Source: Chloroflexota bacterium
Lineage (GTDB): Bacteria > Chloroflexota > Anaerolineae > Anaerolineales > Villigracilaceae
Reading direction: 5' to 3'
Assembly: GCA_013152325.1 (NCBI GenBank)
Contig: JAADGN010000040.1
Location: 1-38,008 of the forward strand
DNA length: 38,008 bases
The position numbers and the translations under genes are program-made. Of this stretch, positions 24,095 to 30,851 are shown piece after piece. Under the pieces are notes generated by a model. It had not been told where the DNA came from and did no database searches. It saw only the letters and a program-made list of their open reading frames with translations. How positions within the stretch are numbered: position 1 is the first letter of the stretch; every line of letters begins with the position of its first letter.

Positions 24095-24432
24095 AAGATA
24101 CTCCTGGTGAGAACTTGCCAACACGGAAACGTATCCCAGCCGCCCCGGGCGCTTCTCGTGAATAGCCCCTATTATAACGTCAGTTCGGCGCAAGAAAGGG
24201 GCGCGGATTTCCTTCTCCGGGCGGGCATGATACGCCTGCTCCCGGACAGATTCGGGAAATCCCGGATGTCTTATCCGAAACACGCTCCCCTGCCCGACGA
24301 CGATTCAGTGCGCCCCACAAATTCTTCATCTATTCCCACATTGGAAAATCGGATATAATCCGCCTACTTGGATCTCCCCTGTCATGAAGACCATAGAGGG
24401 GAGTTTTCTTGTAAATTTTGAAAGAGGTTTCA
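24095..24432. promoter_or_regulatory. 338-nt divergent intergenic region with two promoters and a leader hairpin
   Basis: On the minus strand TATAAT (24176-24171) is the likely -10 box for the GT39 cluster. On the plus strand TATAAT (24354-24359) is the likely -10 box for the KimA-like transporter. Neither has a clear -35 box. Between the plus promoter and the start codon is a hairpin, CTCCCCT (24374-24380) / AGGGGAG (24397-24403), followed by TTTTCTT. The remaining sequence between 24180 and 24350 shows nothing else recognisable. Confidence 0.6.
24374..24410 (+). terminator. Terminator-like hairpin in the 5' leader of the KimA-like gene (possible attenuator)
   Basis: CTCCCCT/AGGGGAG, a 7-bp stem with a 16-nt loop, followed by TTTTCTT, lies about 20 nt after the predicted transcription start and 22 nt before the start codon. 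Its position suggests premature termination control. It is too short to be the known ydaO-type c-di-AMP riboswitch. Confidence 0.5.
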
Positions 24433-26829
24433 ATGGCGCACGTATCGCACAAACTAAACAATGCTTTTGAAGGCGCGCTGGCTGGCGGAGGCGATCCTGC
24501 AACCTCCCCGCTTTATGTTTTTGGCCCGTTTCTGAAGTTGATCGTCGTGGCAGGCGTAGCACAAATCACTTTCGGCGCTTCGGTCTGGCTCGTGGTGCTA
24601 ACCGTGGCCGTGGTTTCCGCCATGTACCGCCTGGTCATGCAGTGGGTCACAGACGGCAGCGGCGGCAGCGGTCTGAGCGAGGAAGAATTCGGCAGTTGGG
24701 CGGCCAAGGTCAATGCAGCCATCACCTTCGTCGAATACACGTTGACCTTTCTGGTCAGTATGGCTGCGATGGTCACGTTCATCGCCGATCGCATCCCCGT
24801 ACTGAATCATGAAATGCTGTTTGGCGTGCAATACCGCACGTTGGTCGCCATCGCCCTCAGCATCCTGACCGGATGGCTGGTCAATCGCGGCCCCAAAATG
24901 GCTGCCCGAACTTTCGGCCCGGCGACGGGCGGCGTGTTGTTGCTTTTATGGGCCATGATCATTTCCACCCTGATCAAATACGGCCTGCATCTGCCTGACT
25001 TCAACCCCCAGGCTTTCTCCCCACAATACGTGCACTTCACGCTGGGAGGCTATGTTCGCATCCTCGCGGTAATGACAGGTATCGAGGTTTTCGCCAACAT
25101 GGTGGCCGCCTACGACGGCTCGGCCAGCCAAAAAGGCAAGAAAGCGTTCAACAGTCTGTTGATCATCATGGGCACCACTGCGGCCACCATGCTCATCGTC
25201 GGCCCGGTAATTTTCAAACTTTCCAATCCGGAACTTGAAGGCGTTTCGGTATTCACCCAAACAATGGACCAACTCCTGCCCGCGCCATTGCCCTATTTGG
25301 GGACGTTGGTCGGTGTGGCCGTACTGATGTCGGCATCCGCCGCATCTGCCCAGGGATTACAGAACCTGGCCCTGGGCTTGTCCGAGCGCCGTTACGTACC
25401 CCCCATCCTGGGACAACGCAATCAATTCCAGGTCGCTGACAAGCCGGTTTGGATACAGGTAGCCATCGTGGGTATCTGCTTCCTGTTCTTTGGCACAGAC
25501 GAGGAGACCTACCTCGCCATTTACGCCGCCGGCGTATTCGTGCTCCTAAGCATGACCGGATGGGCCGTTACAAAACGCTTGGTGCGCAATGTTCGCAAGA
25601 AATTCGATCTCGGCCAAGTGGCCCTGATCTTCGGCACGATCGTCGCCGCCATCCTGACCACGGGCGCGACAGGCGTTATTTTCGTAGAACGCTTTACCGA
25701 AGGCGCCTGGACTTATTTCCTGTTCGTCCCCACGCTCTACGTGATCTTCACCTATTCCAGGAATCAACTGGGAGCGCCCTCCGCTGCGCTGGATTACCTG
25801 GGACGTTTGGATGCCGCCCAGCTGGCCGGATTCGGCTTTGGACAGATGGACCCCGCCACAGGGAAGGTAACGATCAACGCCAAAACGCCCGAGGATTTGC
25901 GATGGGAGCCCGCGCCGATCCAGCAAAGCAAATGGCGCAAGGAACGGGTAACGATCAAAAATATTGCCGTCCTGCTCGATGGCTCGTCCTATGCAGCCCA
26001 GGCCCTGCCGTGGGCAAAGATGCTCTGCCTGAAAACAGGCGCCCACCTCACACTCTTGTCGTCGATCAAGGGCAAATTCCCCGACCCGAACGACGAGTTT
26101 ACAAGTATTTTCAAAGAGCGAAAAGCCTACCTTGACGGCGTCTTAAAAGAATTGCAGGACGATGGCATCAAGGCCGACGTCAGCATCTGCCAGGGCTTTA
26201 TCGCGGATGCAGCGCAGTTGCTCGTCCACCAGCAAAACATAGACCTGGTCATCACCACCACGCGCGGCAAGTCCGGCGAACAAAACTGGACAAGCGGCGG
26301 CGTCTCGCGGAAATTGGTCCAAAAAATCAACCAGCCCATCCTTTTGATCCAGGTGTCAGAAGACGGGAAAACCATCCCGCCGAAGTTGGAGCGCATCCTG
26401 GTCCCCCTGGACGGATCGATATTTTCGGAGCGCGTGCTTCCGTATGCCCGCGCCTTGGCCAAGGCATTTGACGCGGAGCTGATCCTGCTGACCATTCCGG
26501 CCGTCCCCGAACCCGAAGATTATCACGCCCCTTCGGAGATCATCAATGTCATCCGCAGCAACGCGGAAAAACAGATTCGCGACTTTCTCGAGGCCGTAGC
26601 CCGCTCGCTGCGGGAAGATGACCTGACGGTACGCACCATGGTGACGGGGTCGCTGCCGGCCCGCACCATTGTCAAAGTTGCCGAAGAAGAAGACGTCGAC
26701 CTGATCATGAACACGTCCCGTGGACGGGGAGGCATCGAACTTTTCTTCCTGGGAAGCGAGGCGCAGCGCGTTGTAGAAAAAACAGAGAAGAGCGTTTTCA
26801 TGGTTCCCATCCGCGATCGCCTCATCTGA
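24433..26829 (+). CDS. KimA-like APC-superfamily transporter with two C-terminal Usp domains
   Basis: 798 residues. The first 440 residues form about twelve membrane helices with an early GGGDPATSPLYVFGP segment and the RFTEGAW motif typical of KimA/YdaO-type potassium or amino-acid transporters. Two universal-stress domains follow: Usp1 from about residue 506 (IAVLLDGSSYAAQALPWAKML) and Usp2 from about 650 (ILVPLDGSIFSERVLPYARAL, ending with a GSEAQRVVEK nucleotide-site motif). The Usp domains may bind ATP, AMP or c-di-AMP and gate transport. The ATG at 24433 has AGAGG 6 nt upstream; an in-frame TTG at 24418 is less likely. The substrate (K+ or amino acids) is open. Confidence 0.86.
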   Translation: MAHVSHKLNNAFEGALAGGGDPATSPLYVFGPFLKLIVVAGVAQITFGASVWLVVLTVAVVSAMYRLVMQWVTDGSGGSGLSEEEFGSWAAKVNAAITFVEYTLTFLVSMAAMVTFIADRIPVLNHEMLFGVQYRTLVAIALSILTGWLVNRGPKMAARTFGPATGGVLLLLWAMIISTLIKYGLHLPDFNPQAFSPQYVHFTLGGYVRILAVMTGIEVFANMVAAYDGSASQKGKKAFNSLLIIMGTTAATMLIVGPVIFKLSNPELEGVSVFTQTMDQLLPAPLPYLGTLVGVAVLMSASAASAQGLQNLALGLSERRYVPPILGQRNQFQVADKPVWIQVAIVGICFLFFGTDEETYLAIYAAGVFVLLSMTGWAVTKRLVRNVRKKFDLGQVALIFGTIVAAILTTGATGVIFVERFTEGAWTYFLFVPTLYVIFTYSRNQLGAPSAALDYLGRLDAAQLAGFGFGQMDPATGKVTINAKTPEDLRWEPAPIQQSKWRKERVTIKNIAVLLDGSSYAAQALPWAKMLCLKTGAHLTLLSSIKGKFPDPNDEFTSIFKERKAYLDGVLKELQDDGIKADVSICQGFIADAAQLLVHQQNIDLVITTTRGKSGEQNWTSGGVSRKLVQKINQPILLIQVSEDGKTIPPKLERILVPLDGSIFSERVLPYARALAKAFDAELILLTIPAVPEPEDYHAPSEIINVIRSNAEKQIRDFLEAVARSLREDDLTVRTMVTGSLPARTIVKVAEEEDVDLIMNTSRGRGGIELFFLGSEAQRVVEKTEKSVFMVPIRDRLI

Positions 26830-27027
26830 TGCCTTGTCTGATATCCAACCACCCCGACAATCTTGTCACGCTTTCTGTAAGACATCTCCCCGTCGTACAG
26901 CGGAAGAGATGGAATGCGGATACGCGCACAGGTCGAGCGGGGCAGCGCTGGTTTTTCAAGTTTCAATCCGCAATATCGTGCCCGCAGGGTGAAATCTGTC
27001 AAATCTGCATCAACTGAAAATCTGGCA

Positions 27028-27076
27028 ACAGCGAACGGTGTGAGATTTTGCCTGCTCAAAATCTCACATTTGCTGT
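27028..27076 (+). repeat. Long intergenic hairpin
   Basis: TGTGAGATTTTG (27039-27050) and CAAAATCTCACA (27057-27068) are perfect 12-nt arms around the loop CCTGCT. An outer stem ACAGC/GCTGT (27028-27032 and 27072-27076) encloses them. It is about 200 nt after the KimA-like gene. The following TTTGT is a poor U-tract. It may be a terminator, an mRNA 3' end stabiliser or a repeat-derived hairpin. Confidence 0.65.
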
Positions 27077-27142
27077 TTGTGGCGGCAAGTCCCACGCACG
27101 GTACGGACCCGCTCAAACCTGGCCGCCCAATCGGTACGACAA

Positions 27143-27176
27143 TTTACCCCAAAAAAACGATGAAACGGGGTAAAAT
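27143..27176 (+). promoter_or_regulatory. Candidate promoter and operator of the second APC-Usp gene
   Basis: TTTACCCC (27143-27150) and GGGGTAAA (27167-27174) are perfect inverted copies with 16 nt between them. The right arm overlaps TAAAAT (27171-27176), a possible -10 box, 31 nt before the start codon. TGGAGAA at 27195 serves as ribosome site. A dimeric repressor or a hairpin at the 5' end of the mRNA would both fit. Confidence 0.5.
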
Positions 27177-27206
27177 GACCACCGATAATTTATCTGGAGA
27201 ATATAC

Positions 27207-29537
27207 ATGACTCGACATAACGGCAAAGAGGAAATTGCGCTCAGCCGCACTTTGAACCTCTTCACAATCACCATGATCGGCGTCGGCGGAATGATCGGCG
27301 CCGGTATTTTCGTATTGACCGGTATCGCCGCTGGCGTGGCCGGTCCTGCACTGATCCTGGTTTTTTTGCTTAACGGCATTATTACTTCGTTCACCGCCCT
27401 GTCCTATGCGGAGCTCGGCTCCGGTTTCCCCGAAGCCGGAGGCGGCTACTTGTGGGTGAAGGAAGGCCTGGGCGGGGCCAACGGCTACCTGTCCGGGTGG
27501 ATGTCCTGGTTTGCCCATGCGGCCGCGGGCAGCCTCTATGCCCTGGGTTTCGGCCGCTTCGCCAGCGAACTCTGGATCATGTCTGGCGTCCCGATGTTTG
27601 GCCTGTCGGTCCACCAAATGACCCTGGGCTTCATGACGCTGGTCATCATCGCCTTCACCGCGATCAATCTCCTCGGCGCGTCGGAGACCGGCACGATCGG
27701 GAACATCGTCACGATGACCAAGGTTGCCATCCTGGGACTATTCGTCCTGTTCGGGGTGCTGGCCATGCTGCGCACCGACGCCTGGCACGTGCGATTCACG
27801 ACCGAGTTTATGCCCAATGGCATCATGGGTGTATTTGTCGCAATGGGATTAACGTTCATCGCCTTCGAAGGCTATGAGATCATCGCCCAATCCGGCGAAG
27901 AAGCCATCAACCCCAAGCGCAATATTCCGCGCGCCATCTTCCTGTCGATTGGCATCGCAGTGACCGTTTATATCCTGGTCAGCATTGCAGCCATCGGCGC
28001 GACCACGCCGCCGGAAGGGATGAAGGTCTACGAATATCTGGGACTACAAAAAGAAGTGGCCATCGTCGAGGTCGCCGCGCAGACCTTTCCGTGGGGCATC
28101 GGCGGCGTACTGCTCCTGATCAGCGGCCTGGTTTCCACCATGTCCGCTTTGAACGCGACCACCTACTCGTCTTCGCGCGTCTCGTTCGCGATGGGCCGCG
28201 ACCACAATCTGCCGCAGGTCTTCTCCCGCGTTCACCCCGTCCGGCATACCCCGCATTGGGCTGTGTTCATTTCCGGCGGGCTGATGCTGCTCATCGCCTG
28301 GACGCTGCCAATCGAAGATGTCGCCGCAGCCGCGGACATCATGTTCCTGCTGCTCTTCCTGCAAGTCAATGTGACCGTGATGGCGCTGCGCCACAAAATG
28401 CCCGACCTGGAGCGCGGCTTCCGCATCCCCTGGATGCCCGCCGTGCCGCTGATCGCTATCCTGGCCAATCTCTTGCTGGCGATTACCCTGTTCAGCTTCA
28501 GTCCGGTCGCCTGGTACTATACTGTCGGCTGGCTTGTCGTCGGGCTGCTCCTCTACCTGGCTTACTTCTCAAAGATCGAAGTGCTGGAAAAGCCAAAAGA
28601 GATCTTGCAGGAAGAAGTGCTCATCAGCCGCGACTATTCGGTTGTCGTACCTGTTGCCACACAGGAACAAGCCCGCATCCTGGGACAGATCGGCGCTTAC
28701 CTGGCGCTCGACCGCAACGGCGAAGTCTTGGCCCTGCACGTCATCAAAGTCCCGCCGCAATTATCGCTCGGCCAGGGCCGCCTGATGCTCAAAGAGGGCC
28801 GCCCGCTGCTGGAAACGGTCATCAAACAAGCCAAAGCGCGCAACGTCCCCGTCCACACCGTGCTGCGGCTGGGACGTAACGTCCCCGAAGCCATCCGCAA
28901 GACGGTCGAGGAGAACGCTGCCGACCTGCTCGTGCTCGGTTGGCCGGGATACACAAATTCGGAGGGACGCCTGTTCGGCTCCGTCATCGACCAGTTGGTG
29001 GGCAACCCGCCCACCGATACGGCTATCGTCCGTTACCGCGCGCATCGCCCGCTGTACAACGTCCTGGTGCCTGTTGGAGGCGGCGTCAACACCCGACGCG
29101 CTTTCCGTCTGGCGCTCAGCATGGCCCGTCACGCGGAGGAGGGTCCGGCCAAAGTCACGCTCCTGCACGTCATGCCGACCGGCATGGGCGCATCTGGCAA
29201 GGCGCGCGCGGAACTGCTCTTCCGCGAATTGCTCGATGGCGTTGACTACCCGCGTATCAAAAAAGAGATCATCGTATCCAACCAGGTGGTGGAAACCATC
29301 CTGGATTACGCCAAAGGAAAACGCAATCGTCCGGCCAGCGACCTGATCGTGATCGGCGCATCCAATGAGCCGCTCTTCAGGCGTCTGATCATGGGCAGCA
29401 CACCCCAAAAGATCGCCCGCGAAGCCGAAGTGACCACCATCGTCGTCAAACGGCGCAGCAGCCCGCTGCACTCGTTCCTGCGCCAAACCGTGTTCGAACC
29501 CGACACAACAGAAACGCCAGCCTCTGTAGAAAATTGA
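27207..29537 (+). CDS. APC-family amino-acid permease with two C-terminal Usp domains
   Basis: 776 residues. The first 460 residues are a classical APC permease with about twelve helices. The consensus start is visible (ITMIGVGGMIGAGIFVLTG, about residues 22-40), as are SYAELGSGFPEAGGGYLWVKEGLG (split across about 66-90) and FIAFEGYEIIAQSGEEAINP. Two Usp-like domains follow, from about 469 (SVVVPVATQEQARILGQIGAYLA) and from about 615 (NVLVPVGGGVNTRRAFRLALSM, ending GSTPQKIAREAEVTTIVVKR). The second has the G-S-x4-I nucleotide-site type, although the first Asp of the Usp motif is replaced. It is presumably an amino-acid uptake system gated by its Usp domains. It is not very similar to the KimA-like gene next to it, so the two are analogues more than duplicates. 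Confidence 0.92.
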   Translation: MTRHNGKEEIALSRTLNLFTITMIGVGGMIGAGIFVLTGIAAGVAGPALILVFLLNGIITSFTALSYAELGSGFPEAGGGYLWVKEGLGGANGYLSGWMSWFAHAAAGSLYALGFGRFASELWIMSGVPMFGLSVHQMTLGFMTLVIIAFTAINLLGASETGTIGNIVTMTKVAILGLFVLFGVLAMLRTDAWHVRFTTEFMPNGIMGVFVAMGLTFIAFEGYEIIAQSGEEAINPKRNIPRAIFLSIGIAVTVYILVSIAAIGATTPPEGMKVYEYLGLQKEVAIVEVAAQTFPWGIGGVLLLISGLVSTMSALNATTYSSSRVSFAMGRDHNLPQVFSRVHPVRHTPHWAVFISGGLMLLIAWTLPIEDVAAAADIMFLLLFLQVNVTVMALRHKMPDLERGFRIPWMPAVPLIAILANLLLAITLFSFSPVAWYYTVGWLVVGLLLYLAYFSKIEVLEKPKEILQEEVLISRDYSVVVPVATQEQARILGQIGAYLALDRNGEVLALHVIKVPPQLSLGQGRLMLKEGRPLLETVIKQAKARNVPVHTVLRLGRNVPEAIRKTVEENAADLLVLGWPGYTNSEGRLFGSVIDQLVGNPPTDTAIVRYRAHRPLYNVLVPVGGGVNTRRAFRLALSMARHAEEGPAKVTLLHVMPTGMGASGKARAELLFRELLDGVDYPRIKKEIIVSNQVVETILDYAKGKRNRPASDLIVIGASNEPLFRRLIMGSTPQKIAREAEVTTIVVKRRSSPLHSFLRQTVFEPDTTETPASVEN

Positions 29538-29546
29538 TGGCCAAGG

Positions 29547-29590
29547 GGAAAGGGTCTCCTGAAAATTCGGGAGACCCTTTCCTTGTTTTT
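29547..29590 (+). terminator. Intrinsic terminator after the APC-Usp gene
   Basis: 13-bp perfect stem GGAAAGGGTCTCC (29547-29559) / GGAGACCCTTTCC (29570-29582) followed by TTGTTTTT. It begins 9 nt after the stop codon. Confidence 0.95.
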
Positions 29591-29623
29591 ACGGTCAAAC
29601 TTTCGTCAAGAAACTACCCGCCG

Positions 29624-29632
29624 TGCTATAAT
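29624..29632 (+). promoter_or_regulatory. Extended -10 promoter of the second acyl-CoA dehydrogenase gene
   Basis: TGCTATAAT (29624-29632) is a perfect extended -10 box; no clear -35 is visible. The start codon is 37 nt downstream. Confidence 0.7.
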
Positions 29633-29669
29633 CATCCCATATCTCAAACTTCTGTCATTGGAGGAAGAA

Positions 29670-30839
29670 ATGAGCGACAGCGCACTGTTTCCCCTAAGCG
29701 AGGAACACAAGATGATTCTCGATGCTGCCCGCGATTTCGCAAAAAACGAAATCGCGCCCATCGCGGCAGAGTTCGATGAAAGCGGCAAGTTCCCATCGGA
29801 GACCATCAAAAAGATGGGCGACATGGGCTTCATGGGAATCGAAGTACCCGAGGAATACGGCGGGGCGGGCATGGACACGCTGGCCTACGTACTGGCCTTG
29901 GAGGAAATCTCCAAAGTCGATGCATCCCACGGCACGATCATGTCGGTCAACAACTCGCTGTTCTGTCACGGTATCCTGAAGTTCGGCACCGAAGAACAGA
30001 AGAAGAAATTCGTCACCGATGTCGCTTCGGGTGAGAAAATTGGTGCGTATTCGCTCACAGAACCAATGTCTGGATCCGACGCTGCGACCATGCGCAGCCG
30101 CGCCGTGCGGGACGGGGACGAATACGTCCTCAACGGACGCAAGTCCTGGGTCACGGGCGGGCCGGTCGCGGACTATGTCGTCGTATACGTCATGACCGAT
30201 CCGGAAAAAGGGCATAAAGGCATCACTGCCTTTATCGTCGACGCCAACAAACCCGGATTCGTGCGCGGGAAAAAGGAACCCAAACTTGGCATCCGCGCTT
30301 CGGCCACCAGCGAAATCGTCTTTGAAGACTATCGCTGCCCGGTTGAAAATCGCCTCGGCGAAGAAGGCCAGGGTTTCAAGATCGCCATGTCCGTGCTGGA
30401 CGTAGGGCGTATCGGCATCGCTTCGCAGGCGCTGGGTATCGCCGAGGCCGCATACGAGGCCGCCCTCGAATACGCCCGCGAGCGCGAGGCCTTCGGCAAG
30501 AAAATCGGGCAGTTCCAGGGCATCTCGTTTAAACTGGCCGACATGAAAACACGCATCGAGGCCGCCCGACTGCTGATCTACAACGCGGCCATGGCAAAAG
30601 AGCGCTCCAAGACGTCCAACGAACGGTTCACACTGGCCGCATCGACTGCGAAACTGTTCGCGTCGGAGACGGCCATGTTCTGCGCCCACGCGTCGGTGCA
30701 AATCCACGGCGGGATGGGCTACAGCAAGGAACTCCCTGTAGAGCGCTACTTCCGTGACGCCAAGATCACCGAGATTTACGAAGGGACGAGCGAGATCCAA
30801 CGCCTGGTCATTTCGCGTCTCGAGTTGGGTCTGAGGTAA
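29670..30839 (+). CDS. Acyl-CoA dehydrogenase (butyryl-CoA dehydrogenase-like)
   Basis: 389 residues. It has the family N-terminus (LSEEHKMILDAARDFAKNEI), the FAD loop AYSLTEPMSGSDA (about 124-136), SWVTGG and the flavin-contacting FGKKIGQFQGISFKLADM. The catalytic base is Glu371 in [13 protein letters not shown], the position of short-chain and butyryl-CoA dehydrogenases. It differs clearly from the enzyme at 19182, so the two may cover different acyl chains. GGAGGAAG precedes the ATG at 29670. It is preceded by its own promoter, and the following GT39 gene is only 12 nt away, so read-through is likely. Confidence 0.95.
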   Translation: MSDSALFPLSEEHKMILDAARDFAKNEIAPIAAEFDESGKFPSETIKKMGDMGFMGIEVPEEYGGAGMDTLAYVLALEEISKVDASHGTIMSVNNSLFCHGILKFGTEEQKKKFVTDVASGEKIGAYSLTEPMSGSDAATMRSRAVRDGDEYVLNGRKSWVTGGPVADYVVVYVMTDPEKGHKGITAFIVDANKPGFVRGKKEPKLGIRASATSEIVFEDYRCPVENRLGEEGQGFKIAMSVLDVGRIGIASQALGIAEAAYEAALEYAREREAFGKKIGQFQGISFKLADMKTRIEAARLLIYNAAMAKERSKTSNERFTLAASTAKLFASETAMFCAHASVQIHGGMGYSKELPVERYFRDAKITEIYEGTSEIQRLVISRLELGLR

Positions 30840-30851
30840 TTCGGAGCCTGC

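Larger units (their letters stand above)
26830..27206. other. 377-nt intergenic region with a long hairpin and a promoter
   Basis: No credible gene: the short open frames lack ribosome sites and family features. It contains a long hairpin (27028-27076) and an inverted repeat overlapping a possible -10 box (27143-27176). AAATCTG recurs three times between 26993 and 27024. Nothing else is recognised in the first 160 nt. Confidence 0.6.

Noticed and set aside
23282-24358. 358-residue plus-strand open frame opposite the GT39 gene
   Set aside because: Gln/Arg-rich shadow peptide without start signal; the opposite strand encodes a clear membrane enzyme.
24354-24432. ydaO-type c-di-AMP riboswitch before the KimA-like gene
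   Set aside because: The leader is under 75 nt and shows only one simple hairpin, too short for that riboswitch.
26829-27210. Small open frames in the 377-nt gap
   Set aside because: No ribosome site, no recognisable motif, and they cross the hairpin and the promoter region.
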